64,000 nt of DNA from Liolophura sinensis (Eukaryota; Mollusca; Polyplacophora; Chitonida; Chitonidae). The first letter of the stretch is position 1. Each line of letters starts with the position of its first letter. Position numbers and translations under genes: made by a program. Positions 1 to 10,559 of the stretch are shown here, piece by piece. The notes beneath the pieces were generated by a model that saw only the letters and a program-made list of their open reading frames with translations, was not told the DNA's origin and ran no database searches. The stretch lies in assembly GCF_032854445.1 (NCBI RefSeq), contig NC_088297.1, forward strand, positions 7,117,375 through 7,181,374. Reading direction: 5' to 3'.

Positions 1-51
1 CCAGCCAGCAAACAACCAACCAACCAAACAACCAACCAACCAGCCAACCAA
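1..51. repeat. (AACC)n microsatellite
   Basis: Imperfect AACC/AGCC tetranucleotide run cut by the window edge. Non-coding. Confidence 0.85.
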
Positions 52-419
52 TTCCTTTCTCTTGTACTATCCTCTGAAAACTTCACATATTAGTCTCTTC
101 TTCAGTGCATCAAAAAACCATGTGAATAATAAATTCTGTTCAGGACACATTTACATCTATATTGTCTAAGACACCACATCAGGTGTCTAAGTATTCTCGT
201 CCTTACAATACACTTACATGCAATATGTATTTCTCATTCGGAAAGCACAGCCACACCATTTCAATATCAACTTGTACATTCATCAAAACGTCTGTACAAT
301 ATATACCCCTCAATTTCACATCCTCCATACATCCAATACCCTCACTGCTAAAACAAAATAGAGATAGCCCTCAAAAAATGAACAAAAATCACCATACAGC
401 ACTCTAACCTTCACAAAAA

Positions 420-438
420 CAAACCAACAAACAAACAA

Positions 439-469
<31 letters not shown>
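420..469. repeat. (AAAC)n/(AAGC)n microsatellite
   Basis: A run of AAAC units changes into AAGC units just before the CCATA pentanucleotide tract. Confidence 0.85.
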
Positions 470-470
<1 letters not shown>

Positions 471-480
471 CTCCCCAACA

Positions 481-723
481 TGCCATACCATACCATACCA
501 TACCATACCATACCATACCATACCATACCATACCATACCATAATATACCATACCATACCATACCATACCATACCATACCATACCATACCATAATATACCA
601 TACCATACCATACCATACCATAATATACCATACCATACCATACCATACCATACCATACCATACCATACCATAATATACCATACCATACCATACCATACCA
701 TACCTTACCTTACCTTACCTTAT
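481..723. repeat. (CCATA)n pentanucleotide array
   Basis: About 240 bp of CCATA repeats, interrupted four times by the same variant TAATATACCATA and ending in a short CCTTA run. All minus-strand frames are open and read as MVWYG-type repeats; this follows from the unit lacking stop codons and is not evidence for a gene. Confidence 0.93.
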
Positions 724-2944
724 CTTCTTACATCAGTTACATTATGTACTTTCATACATACCACACATACAGACAATAGTTCAATTATCCATTCTCTATG
801 TGGGAAGGGCAACAACCTGCGGGTCGTTGTGGATTTCTACCATGCTCTGCCTGGTTTTCACCACCATAATGCTGGTTGCAGTTCTATAAGTGACATATTC
901 TTCAGTAGGGCATAAAACACCAATCGATCAAACAAATACATACACACATAAATAAGTGAATAAATAAATAAATAAATAAATTACTAATCCATTCTAATAC
1001 ACCTACACACAATGAACAAATTTTACTTTCATATCCTATCCTCTTCTATGTACAACTATTTTCATTTGCACACTACAACAGTGCTTTGCATGCCCAGTCT
1101 CGGTATACACATCAATATTGATTGATAACACATTTCCTTGTATATCCATTCCGACTCACCTCTAAACTTTATCGCTTTCACCTTTGTGAAAAAAAATAAA
1201 AACAAATTCAACACTCTCAAACATTTTCCTTTTATTGTGGATGCTTTTACAATTATACCACACCTTCACACATTTCCACTTCACATTCATTATACACACT
1301 CACCTTAAACGTTACCAAATATACACAACAAAAAGCAAAGTATAAGCCATTCCCCATCGGAACGTGAAACTACAACTCCATTCCATCAACAAACACAAAT
1401 ATTATGATCATAACTTTGCATACTTCCTACTAACACTATTAATTCTAATGTATTTCTCTTCAGACTTATCCCCCTTCCCCTTGTACGCATCACCTACCCA
1501 CTAACAAAGACGAAAACACGCCATTATGTAAGAACATTCACAAGACTTCAAATATGGATACTACTAACGCTCTTATTCACAGCCGTGTGGCATTCCTGTA
1601 CTACCTCCATGAGGGTGACAGCGGTTAACACTTTCCACCCTTTCCTATCGGACAAGTACAAACGATCTACTTCTATATTATGTTCACCCTAGTGAGCCTC
1701 GCACAGACCGTTCTCTAACACACAAACACATGACCTACTTCGCAAAGCGAAACACCTGACCGGTGACATCAACCCCATTCACAAGGTTACATTTCACAGA
1801 TGCTTCGACCGTAAATCTCCGAAGAAATGACAAACTTACAAACCTTTACACATATCATATCACAACGGCAAGGCAAACGGATCCACAACAACACAACCAT
1901 CAGGTAACTGCAACATTACTCTCACATTATACACATTTTCATTCATTATTGCCATCGACAATCCCGCCACTTTCAAAAAGCACAGGCAGTCGATTTCCAC
2001 ATTTACGCCTATACAGAATGCTGCATGTTAAACACGTTTCATAACAACATGCCGATATCAACAACACACAATCAGGCTCTTCACTTCACCCGAACTTTTA
2101 CATACTCATTTCCATCATTCCATACATTTACAGTACACTTCTCAGGACCACTGCTCACCCTATCACTGTCCTCGGATTTGTAATAAACAACGTTGGTAGG
2201 CCTACATCTCAACTTCAGGCCATAACTATCCCACACTTCACTACATCTCTTCAAATCCCATACATACATACATACAATACTCTGAAAATATGTACCCATA
2301 AATGATTCTGTACTGTAGACAAGCTGCTATTGCCATTGATCATCATGGTCATTCTTCTCCACTTTAGTTCACATTCCAGCATTTCCCTCCTGTATACTGC
2401 ATATAGTGTACTTCCATTTACATTCTTCACACAGACTCTGTCATTTCAAACAACGGGCCCACGTCACCCAGAGCAAAAGCTGCATAAAGAATTAGCATCA
2501 CCAACACTGGCCAGTGTTACAAAACATATATGCTATTATTCCAAAATTACAACCAAGAAATGCTTGCACAGTACTAGGGGAGGAGAGATAATTCCATGCG
2601 GTAAAATACCCATACCTCTGAAACAATTACGCTTTGGCCATGCCTGAGCCAGAGGTTAGCTTGTAGGCCTATCTGACCACATGTACCTCCACACAAAGAC
2701 ATCATCGTTTTGCAACTGGCTTCTAAAAGCACACTAAGGGCTACAGATTGCTTTCCAACTGCAGTACATGTAAAATTTCCTCAAATAATACCAGGAGACC
2801 AGCTATGAAGTAACAGAGTAATACTCACTATTTTTCTAATAAATGTCAAAGTGAAAAACTGAGTCCATTAAGTCAAAGTCACTTCAACAGTATTAATAAC
2901 TGCTGGCGCATTCATTTACACAAGAGATTTGGAACAAAGGCGAG

Positions 2945-2947
<3 letters not shown>
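724..2947. other. Intergenic host DNA, no gene seen
   Basis: AT-rich sequence with a SINE fragment near 798-945 and a short (AAAT)n tail near 955-980. Open frames at 1763-2044 and 2330-2647 show no recognisable domain and look like chance. Confidence 0.6.
798..945 (+). mobile_element. SINE family A, 3' fragment (diverged)
   Basis: This matches the body of the SINE at 31691-31965: 'CAACCTGCGG', 'ACCATAATGCTGG', 'TATAAGTGA' and 'AAAACACCAATC' occur in the same order, followed by an A-rich tail. The tRNA-like head is missing, as expected for a 5'-truncated copy. Confidence 0.75.
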
Positions 2948-2977
<30 letters not shown>

Positions 2978-2984
2978 TATATGT
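2948..2984. repeat. (TATG)n microsatellite
   Basis: Nine or so TATG units. Confidence 0.9.
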
Positions 2985-3492
2985 CCCCACTTGTTGCACC
3001 AAAATATTGACAATACACCTATAATGACCCCCCATGGATCAAGCTCTTAAAGAAATAACATAAATTCTTTCTTCCAATGATGCTAAGGCCTCCAGGGCTA
3101 AACTCTTACCTGTATACAGAGGATAGTAGTTGGTATAAGGCTGCTGTGGAACTGCACTTGTGATCTCTTTGGATGTCCAGGGAGAAAAGAGGCAGACTTT
3201 TGTCTCCAAAGGCCAGGACCACCCCCCCTCCCCCCCAATGGTTAGGGCAATAAATCTCATCCTGAGAATATCATGACCGGTAATGACAATAAGGAGACAG
3301 TTTCTAAAACAAAATGACCTATCAAACAAAGCTTGATTACAACTTCTCGGGAATTCTTCTTGAGAAAACATAGAAAATGATCCTTATCTGATAACTTCTT
3401 TCAAAGTTATTAGTTTACATTTCACATTTCTGAAAGCATTCCTACATGTTGGCAACTTTTCGCTTTTAAAGAATCTCATTGAAACTACGGTC
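2985..3492. other. Intergenic, unrecognised
   Basis: Contains a 110-codon minus-strand open frame (3039-3371) with no domain I recognise and no clear splice or start context. I do not call it a gene. Confidence 0.4.
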
Positions 3493-3640
3493 GTAAGTGA
3501 GAAGGTCTGTCAGCAACCTGCAGATGGTCGTGAGTTTCCCCCCGGGCTGTGCCCGGTTTCCACCCACCATAATGCTGGCTGCCCTCGTATAAGTGAAATA
3601 TTCTTGAGTGCGCCGTAAAACACCAATCAAAAAAAAAAAT
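3493..3640 (+). mobile_element. SINE family A, 3' fragment
   Basis: Shares with the copy at 31691 the ordered blocks 'AGCAACCTGC', 'GATGGTCGTG', 'CACCATAATGCTGGC', 'GTATAAGTGAAATATTC' and 'AAAACACCAATC', followed by poly-A. Head absent. Confidence 0.85.
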
Positions 3641-4765
3641 CATTGAAACTACACTGTCATAAACATTGATTTTTTGGAAGGTCTTTCGGATCTAACAGCC
3701 CTGTAATAATGCCATATTGAGTTTCTTAAATATCTAACTACCCATGGCCAAAATTAAAATATTGTTTGCGTGATGTTACAAGCCCTGTATAACAACAGAG
3801 GGTAGGTAGGTATGTGGGTAGGTAGGTATGTAGGTAGGTAGGTAGGTAGGTAGGTAGGTAGGTCTTTTGTTGGCAGAAGGAAACAACAATCGTAGAATCC
3901 GGTTTAAACCATTGATCACGATGAAACTTCCTCAGCCTTTATCACAACGCATTACTAAATTATGTCACCGAATGTTTGGCAATTGTCAGAGTAAATTTTC
4001 TTAGATCATTGATAAAAACTCACGCAAACATCTAACTTAAGCATTTTCATGAGTCCAATTTAAGTCAACAGTTTCTGCTTTTCAACAGCATTTTCAAATC
4101 CTGTACAGAGGGGGCGAACGTGTGAAACTATAACCTGCCCAGCTGATACTTTTCACGTGGTGAAGCGAAACCTCGTGACTAAGTAAACTACGATATATTT
4201 TGAGAAATCTGTCTCCATTTTCCTTAAATTCCAAATTTTAATTAAACTTCTTGAGATTTTGAGGATTCGTTTTTTCATTTAAAGGATCAAACATTTATTC
4301 TGCCCTCAATACATCGTTAAATTTACCTGCTTGTGTACAAGTAGGCAGAGTGTAAGCATCCAGGTGAGCCTCAGCTCAGAACACCAGCTTTGACCTAATT
4401 TGTACTCTCCAGAACATTTATACACGAGGAAGAGGAGAGTCAAAATGTTGTGTTGCATGAAGATTAAAGGATGAAACATATAATCTTTATCTTTGTATGT
4501 GAACTTTCCTGCGCGTGAAATGCACCTGTTCTTCCCGTTGTCACTGCCATTCTTTCCAATGCACAACAATGTATCAGTAAACAGATACATTTTATACCCA
4601 TCAAAGCATCTCGCAGTGGTGATTTTAATGACAATTTAGGAAATTATACCAATCATTTCCCACCTACATGCTCTCTACCATAGAGTTTTGACAGGGAGAA
4701 AAGCTATCCTCACGCCTGACTAAACTTTTCTTTTCTTTTAAAGTTAAAGATCTATAGAACAGTAT
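3641..4765. other. Intergenic host DNA, no gene seen
   Basis: Holds the AGGT microsatellite at 3783-3863. The 94-codon minus-strand frame at 4306-4590 has no recognisable features. Confidence 0.5.
3783..3863. repeat. (AGGT)n microsatellite
   Basis: Imperfect AGGT run with ATGT and GGGT interruptions. Confidence 0.9.
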
Positions 4766-4855
4766 GTATTTATTTATTCCATTGGTGTTTTACGCCGTAC
4801 TCAAGAATATTTCACTTATACCACGGCGGCCAGCATTATGCCAACTGAAGGGGCT
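4766..4855 (-). mobile_element. SINE family A, 3' fragment (inverted)
   Basis: The reverse complement of the family A tail is visible: 'TTTATTTATT', 'GGTGTTTTACGCC', 'GAATATTTCACTTATA', 'CCAGCATTATG'. Confidence 0.8.
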
Positions 4856-5527
4856 CATATGGGGGCCTCTGATACGTGTGAAATGGGATTAAGACCCCCC
4901 CCCCCCCTTCGGACATAATAGGGGCTCTATTGGGGATTCTTTGATAACGTTAAAGCAAAAATCTTTCGCTTTGATCATGTTACAGTAGTTAGTATGATGT
5001 AGTAAAGTCTCATTTTGTCAACGTGATTATACCAGTCCATGGCTGAATTAATTTCATTAAAAAATAAACTAGGCGATCTACCTAAGTGGGTTACGGTTAT
5101 AGGCCGAGCAACATGTCCTTGAAGGTATTGGTCTGTGTCCACCTTTCTAAACACAGGCACTTACACAAAACACTGCATACTGCTTCTTGCGAATATCACA
5201 ATCACTAAATTCCATGTAAGCTTCAGGACAATAATTACATTTTCAAGCCAAAGTTTCTACCAATTATACCTTTTGCATGCACCTTGACAGAACTTATATT
5301 ATTGTGAACAATATTAACACAGACACACATGGAGTTTTCATGCCAAACAACTACCGACCCTACTGGGGCCTATTAACTCCTGTATCTTCATATACCCTGG
5401 GGAGGACAGAGCCTTTCCCAGTCCTGGTTACAAGACAGCATTATCAAAACTAGGTAAACATTGAAAGCACTTCAAAATCACCTCTACATAATACCTAATC
5501 ATTGATAACCACCCCTGAATTGCAGTA

Positions 5528-5570
<43 letters not shown>

Positions 5571-6219
5571 TAGGCTGTAGTTAGGACTTTCCCGCCTTTC
5601 TGGCAACACTGATGTGGTAGGTTTAAAGACATTGAGGAAGAAATTCGTCATTACTGATTGATATTAAGTAGGGATATTGCATATGACTGTTTTGATATTA
5701 ACTTGTACCTTGTCACCATGGTTACTACCTTGCAGGTGGAATGATATTTCAGAAGTTCTTGAGGATTTAGTGTAAAATTAAATAAGATGGTCTGGTAATA
5801 AAAATGGGAACAAAAAATGTTTAGTTATAAAAGTAGAGGTAGTAGTTTTTTTCATATTTTGTATGCGTCTAGAGTATAAGTAGCCGATTAAGTAGTGGTA
5901 CATGTAGTACGTTTTTCATATTTTCCGTACCTTTTGCGTAAAAAAATTGAATTTATCACCAGTTAAATCCTCTTACATGTATCTTTTAGACTGTCTTTAA
6001 ATGCAGTGTTTCCAATCTTTGAATCTTGGTTAAGTCATGTACTGAGTAGACACCCACAGCTGGGTAATTAAATGGTTTCACTAAGGTCCTCCCTGGGGCT
6101 ATAAAAGTCCAGCCCTAATGTCAACAGGGCATTGAGGAGCCAGTCACACCGTTGGATGGTCATCAGCCTGCCTAGTCACCCAGATTACGGCAATACACAC
6201 CACTCACTCTAATCTTGTG
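4856..6219. other. Intergenic host DNA left of the Polinton
   Basis: Includes a poly-C tract near 4900 and the GT repeat. No gene or known repeat otherwise visible. Confidence 0.5.
5531..5566. repeat. (GT)n dinucleotide repeat
   Basis: About 18 GT units. Confidence 0.95.
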
Positions 6220-6225
6220 TTTGTG
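6220..6225. repeat. Target-site duplication, left copy (TTTGTG)
   Basis: TTTGTG stands directly before the AGTAGTATACAC terminus, and the same six bases occur at 22547-22552. The first T at 22547 can be assigned either to the inverted repeat or to the duplication, so the size is 5 or 6 bp. Polintons characteristically make 6-bp duplications. Confidence 0.8.
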
Positions 6226-6390
6226 AGTAGTATACACACTATAGGTTCTGGCACACCCCCTCCTGGGGACCTCCCCAGAACAAATAGAGGCTCCCAGCCC
6301 TCCCCCCTTTCATCCATAACACCCACCACCCACGGTAAATAGGGACTCCCAGCCCCATCTCATGGCAATAGGGGTTCTGCCCCGCCCTTT
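6226..6390 (+). repeat. Polinton left terminal inverted repeat
   Basis: Reads AGTAGTATACACACTATAGG inward and matches the reverse complement of 22390-22547. Both ends contain a second, imperfect copy of the subterminal block AAATAGAGGCTCCCAGCCC about 56 bp further in. A near-palindrome, CTGGGGA-CC-TCCCCAG, lies at 6263-6278. Confidence 0.92.
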
Positions 6391-6559
6391 TTAAAAAAAA
6401 AGAACCCCCTCCCCCCTCCCCCCCCCAGCCCCATCTCGTGGCTGATATTCCGTGAAGTGCGCAAAGGCTGTCCGTGGATCTAGATCCGGGGGGCTCTCGA
6501 GACATCGCAGGGGTTTGCTCGGATTCCAAACAATTTCGAGCTAACATCATTCGGAAAGG

Positions 6560-7220
6560 GCGTTTTTCGGAAAGGGCGTTTTTCAGTTCTTGCTGGGCTA
6601 GTTTTCGGCCGTGATCTATAAGCTGTTTTTTCGGGCTTTCATCGATCTCTACGGCGTTGAAGGCCTTACGAGACTTGGCGAGTATCTCCTGCTTCAGATC
6701 AGAGTAGTTCTTGAGCTCCTGGACGATTTATCTGAACTGTACGTCGGAAATAACACCATCAGATAATGCCATAGACATCTGCGTACGGATGCTGTTCGTA
6801 CGGAAGTTTGGCCCCAGCCAGCAGCCGTATATCGTTATGTTTCTTGGCCTTTGCGTGAAGTCGGCGGCTAACGAATTTTCCGGCGACATTTAAGACACCG
6901 CAAGCTAGGGCCACAGCTTCCATGGCCAAGACAGCAGGGGCTGCAATTATTGTTGTGAGTAGTCCCACGCCTGCAACCCCTAGTCCCAAACCGGCCGTGA
7001 GCATGGCTGAATCAAGAGCCTTGGTGGCCAAGATACCGCGCCGGTACTTTTTGTACATGGCTCGACGGAGATCTCGCTCAGATTCAAGCTGATTCTGTAT
7101 TTCGCTGATATACTGCAGACGATGGGCGTGCGCCACGCTCTCCGGCGGCGCGGTCGGGGCCAAGGGGTGGTCATCCATGATCGTCGGCGCTGCGCCCCTC
7201 CGGCGGCAAGGGGTCTTCAT
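6560..7220 (-). pseudogene. Polinton-associated membrane protein with long hydrophobic hairpin (broken)
   Basis: The intact part (from ATG 7220, or more plausibly ATG 7178 beginning MDDHPLAP) has a charged helical N-terminus and then about 45 uninterrupted small and hydrophobic residues (TAGLGLGVAGVGLLTTIIAA onward), enough for one or two membrane passes. A basic segment, SRRLHAKAKKH, follows. I recognise the overall layout from proteins commonly encoded in invertebrate Polintons; the function is unknown. A frameshift near 6810 moves the conserved tail (containing ALSDGVISD) to another frame, and a TAA stands at 6728-6730. A 16-bp tandem duplication (6551-6582) lies at the 3' end. The frame then stays open into the inverted repeat, so the true stop is unclear. 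Confidence 0.65.
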
Positions 7221-7381
7221 CCATGATCGTCGGGTACAGTCGTCCCATATTGTCCGTCCGACGAGTCAACAACGTCGGTCAACTCTAAATTGTCCTCGGG
7301 ATTACTAACACGAAGGCGGCGAAGTCTTATACCGGACTCTAAATAGACTTCATTGAGATTGAAAATGCCCCCTGGGAAGAC

Positions 7382-8083
7382 TCAGTAATCCTCGAGAGAG
7401 CTCTGGATGATTGGGTTGCCCTGGGCTGGTAATTTGATCATAAGTCTGAGCTCCTTTCCATCATGCTTTACAGGCCACTTTAGTTTCAACTCGGTAATTA
7501 TGGAGGAACGGCCCTGAGAGGCCGTGCCAAGTATGATCTTTAAGATAAGTATAAATTCAGGGTTTTTTCGTTGTGTGACCTCAAACTCGGTTTGTGCGTC
7601 AAGACGCACGGTCTGTACACCCGGCGACGCAGTTGGTGTAAAGTAACCTCCTCCTTCCAAAGCCACAAGACAGGCGCTGGTTGGTACGTACGACACGAAA
7701 GAGTTTTCGGAGTTGAAAACTTTTTTCACATTGGCCCCTGTGATCTGGATCAACATCGGGGTCACCTTCACATCTATCAACCAATCGGGATCGCCAGCTC
7801 TGGTAAGAACAAAGCGAATTAATGAGAGTTTGTGTTCTTTACTCACCTCAGACGGCGACCTGCGCTCTTGCTCTGCAGTGGATGAGACATCTTCAAGGGA
7901 AGCAAACGTGGCAGGTTTTCCTTACCCCCCCCCCCCCCGGGTAATCTTTTTGCGGTTGTACTTGCCACTTTGAAACTAGAAGGCGTAAATTTTACCTTCC
8001 TCACCTTGAAGTTCGAACTCCGACACATCTGCCAAGTCGCTTAAAGAGAGGCACGCAGACCTGGGACCGGCTGCGTCCGCCAT
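7382..8083 (-). pseudogene. Polinton protein of unknown function (broken)
   Basis: The likely start is ATG 8083 (MADAAGPRSACLSLSDL), two bases after the stop codon of the gene at 8086-8745, as in a tightly packed transcription unit. The frame meets a TAG at 7976-7978 and then a frameshift in a run of 14 C (G on the coding strand) at 7925-7938. After it a long frame continues to 7382. The main part is rich in alternating polar and hydrophobic residues suggestive of beta strands (for example SFVSYVPTSACLVALEGGG), so a virion component is possible, but I do not recognise the family. The longest visible frame starts at a GTG, which a eukaryotic gene would not use; this supports reading it as the 3' part of a broken gene. 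Confidence 0.6.
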
Positions 8084-8085
8084 AC

Positions 8086-8745
8086 TCATTGTATTTCTAG
8101 GGTAACACTGAGGTACCCTACATTCATATACTCGCCGTCTTTATCTAAAAGCGGCGCGGTCAAGTGCGTTATATAGTCGGCGCGCAAGGCTTTGTACTGT
8201 GGGTTGCGAAATGAAACCGTCTTCCCGCACTTAATCCCTTCACCAGTCACGGCGATGGCCTTAAGTAGTGTGGAACCGCCACCGAAATCTGAGGTTATTC
8301 TCACGTTTTCTGAGGTGCTCAGTTCATCTAAATGCACAAAGACTTCTTTGTGTGCAACCAAGTTAGGTAGCTTATCACCTTCCGCAGTCTCCCCCATGTG
8401 CATAATCTCGTCGGAGAACCCTAAGATTGGGGGAAGCTCTTGGAGCAATATGTAGGCATTTCTAGGGAGGGTAAGGACTAGGCGGCCTGTGGCTTCATTC
8501 ATTCTCAGAGAAGCCCCATGCGGGCGGAATATATCCTTGTCCAGCGTACAGACATTGTAGTAGCCTGTCAGCACTCCAACACGTTTGCTATTAAGCAAGA
8601 AGCCCACTCCGGAGGGGATATTCACCCAGGCCGGGTAGAATGTTATCTCGCTAAGGGCGGTTTTAAGGCGGTCGTCGAGGTTGTTAAGGGCATGAGGCAG
8701 CGTGTGCTGTGCCCATTTTAGAATGTCAGTCAATGTGATGAACAT
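8086..8745 (-). CDS. Polinton beta-rich protein, candidate minor virion component (intact frame)
   Basis: An uninterrupted 219-codon frame from ATG 8745 (MFITLTDIL) to TGA 8086-8088, one of the very few intact genes of the element. The N-terminal half includes a helical stretch (ALNNLDDRLKTALSEI). The rest alternates in beta-strand fashion with the segments LLQELPPILGF and NPQYKALR. The layout resembles a common Polinton-borne protein that I suspect is a structural or capsid-associated protein; this assignment is inference. Its start lies only 17 bp from the divergent gene at 8763, and its stop lies two bases before the next minus-strand start (8083). Confidence 0.65.
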   Translation of the reverse strand: MFITLTDILKWAQHTLPHALNNLDDRLKTALSEITFYPAWVNIPSGVGFLLNSKRVGVLTGYYNVCTLDKDIFRPHGASLRMNEATGRLVLTLPRNAYILLQELPPILGFSDEIMHMGETAEGDKLPNLVAHKEVFVHLDELSTSENVRITSDFGGGSTLLKAIAVTGEGIKCGKTVSFRNPQYKALRADYITHLTAPLLDKDGEYMNVGYLSVTLEIQ

Positions 8746-8762
8746 CTTACAGAATAGCCACG
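8746..8762. promoter_or_regulatory. 17-bp divergent intergenic gap
   Basis: The only sequence between the ATG of the minus-strand gene (8745) and the ATG of the plus-strand gene (8763). Any promoters must overlap the coding regions. No TATA box is visible in the gap itself. Confidence 0.4.
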
Positions 8763-9987
8763 ATGAACAGTGAGGCTTACAGATTCAATAGAGAGGCTAC
8801 TTACAAGGCCGGGGCATTTCATAGTATCCAAACACACGCAGAGCAGCCCACGCGATTTGACATCTACATCGATGAAAAGAAGGCATTTCCGGTCCAGTTC
8901 ACAGATGTGTTGGTCAAGTACCGGCTGCCAAAGTTAAGCAGCAATTCCATTGTTCAGGCCTGCAACACCAATCCTATGCAATTCTGGCAGAACCAAGTGA
9001 ACCACGGGCTGTGGAGTATCTGCAAAAGACCATCTTCTCGCCCCGACCAGCGAATAAGGGCCCTGTACACGTTCCATGTTTATTACCAAGTTGGGCGGAT
9101 ATTAGAAGAGATAAAGGCTCCCCTGCCGCAAGACAGAGCGTGGGCGACATTCGACAACCCCTACGACAAGAGAGCCTATGAGAGAATTTGTAGGGAGTTC
9201 CACGTAGATACGCACACAGACTGCAGGCGCTGTGGGGTGAATCACGGCCTCGGAGTGGCATATTACTATGTCACGAGAACGGGCTACCGCCCAGTTGGCG
9301 ACGGAACCTTTGATCCGAGCAGGATGTCGTTCCCTAGAAAACATACAGCGCTCCACGTCGACTACATCGAGCAGGCCGTGGAGGCGCCGTTGTCGACAAA
9401 TCCCAAGGATTCACGCTGCCGGGAGTAGAGCACCTAAACGATTCCATCCGGACATACCTGTGCGCTATTTTAGGCGCCCAAGCGCAAACAAGGGCGCGTA
9501 TTATAGGCACGGGCACAGCCTTTGACGCGCAAAAACAGTTTATAGCGAACGTTGAAGACGCTATTTTCTCGCCGATCGACCTTCCGTCTGCTATCAAACG
9601 TTACCAGGACGTGCTACAGTATGCCGGGAACGCTGTAGACTTTGTGTATGGCATAGGCCTATATATGGCCCCCAGCGACATGCTTCTGCAAATCGGCCAC
9701 GTGGCGAACTACAACAACAAAATCGTCGTGGCCACAGAGGACCAGCAGCTAGGTGGCAATGAGGGTGTGAACGCTAAAGTACCACCCACTTTGCACAAGC
9801 GCGCACCTGACCACGGGATTGTAAACCCACAAGAAAGCGTCCCAACTCCCACCGCGCGCGTTCAGCATGTTGCAAAGCGGCTAAAGAACCCTTATTTCCA
9901 GACCAAAAGAATCACGGTGCGGACAAGATAGCTATCGTCGTGGCTGGGGTTGGTATCGGCTTATTGCTGTTGTGGACTATGCGTTAA
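8763..9987 (+). pseudogene. Large Polinton protein with C-terminal membrane anchor (broken)
   Basis: From ATG 8763 (MNSEAYRFNREATYKAGAF) the frame runs to 9428. A frameshift between about 9355 and 9407 moves the continuation to the frame open over roughly 9408-9931 (with IGTGTAFDAQKQFIANVEDA and LPSAIKRYQDVLQYAG). A second frameshift near 9905-9920 restores a short hydrophobic tail, IAIVVAGVGIGLLLLWTM, ending at TAA 9985-9987. The reconstructed layout is a soluble body of about 380 residues followed by a single C-terminal transmembrane segment. I recognise it as a conserved Polinton gene of unproven function; a penton or other vertex role is possible but not shown. It converges on and overlaps the minus-strand gene ending at 9961. 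Confidence 0.65.
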
Positions 9988-10509
9988 ATACTTACGAACA
10001 GCCACGAGCAATAGGCCACCTACTCCGACGACTACAGCCCAGACATTATTGGCCAACCACACAGCCGTTTTCCCGAGAAGGTTCAGTAGCCAGGACACGA
10101 TACTGCCAATAGCACCCGGAATCGCAGCGGCAGCCTTCCCAGCCAGCTTGCCAAGGGCCTGCGCCAGGGGCTGGAAATGGTTTTTCACCCATTCTTTAAG
10201 ACCACGCCCGTCGGATGGAGGTGGCGTTGGCTGGATGCCCCCGTTGGACCCGCCAGTCAGCGCCAACTTTATCGCTAACCCCAGTGTCGACATCGCCATC
10301 CCAATTGCCGTGAGAATGGAGACCACGGTTATTCCCTGCTCCCGGAAAAGGGTGCGGACGAGCTCGGCCAGAGTGGTATCCTTGTGTAGGAAGCGATCGA
10401 TCGTCTGCTTGATGCGGTGTATTTGCGTGCGCAGGGCTTCGGCCGTGAAAGAGGCTGCTTCGAGCCGGGCCACCCTGTCGTCCTCGAGATTCCTTGTCCG
10501 GCCTGACAT
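9961..10509 (-). CDS. Polinton membrane/amphipathic protein (frame intact)
   Basis: A 182-codon frame from ATG 10509 (MSGRTRNLEDDRVARLEAAS). The order is: a charged helical, probably coiled-coil, N-terminus (ALRTQIHRIKQTIDRFL); a hydrophobic segment (VVSILTAIGMAMSTLGLAI); a Pro/Gly linker (GGIQPTPPPSDGRG); an amphipathic stretch (LAQALGKLAGKAAAAIPGAI); and a second hydrophobic region near the end. The family is typical of animal Polintons; the function is unknown. The amphipathic and membrane content would suit a membrane-lytic or internal-membrane virion protein, by analogy only. An alternative upstream start is hidden in another frame (up to about 10553), so the N-terminus may be shortened by a frameshift. 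The 3' end overlaps the convergent gene by 27 bp. Confidence 0.65.
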   Translation of the reverse strand: MSGRTRNLEDDRVARLEAASFTAEALRTQIHRIKQTIDRFLHKDTTLAELVRTLFREQGITVVSILTAIGMAMSTLGLAIKLALTGGSNGGIQPTPPPSDGRGLKEWVKNHFQPLAQALGKLAGKAAAAIPGAIGSIVSWLLNLLGKTAVWLANNVWAVVVGVGGLLLVAVRKYLTHSPQQQ

Positions 10510-10559
10510 CCGACGCCGGGAGAGTTCATCAGGGCATCAGGGGCCTCCTCCAACTTCTG

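Noticed and set aside
316-701. MVWYG-repeat proteins on the minus strand
   Set aside because: Microsatellite translation.
3039-3371. 110-codon host gene
   Set aside because: No recognisable domain, biased composition near a G-rich tract and no exon borders.
7571-7822. Plus-strand frames over Polinton minus-strand genes
   Set aside because: Shadows of the GC-rich coding strand; no homology.
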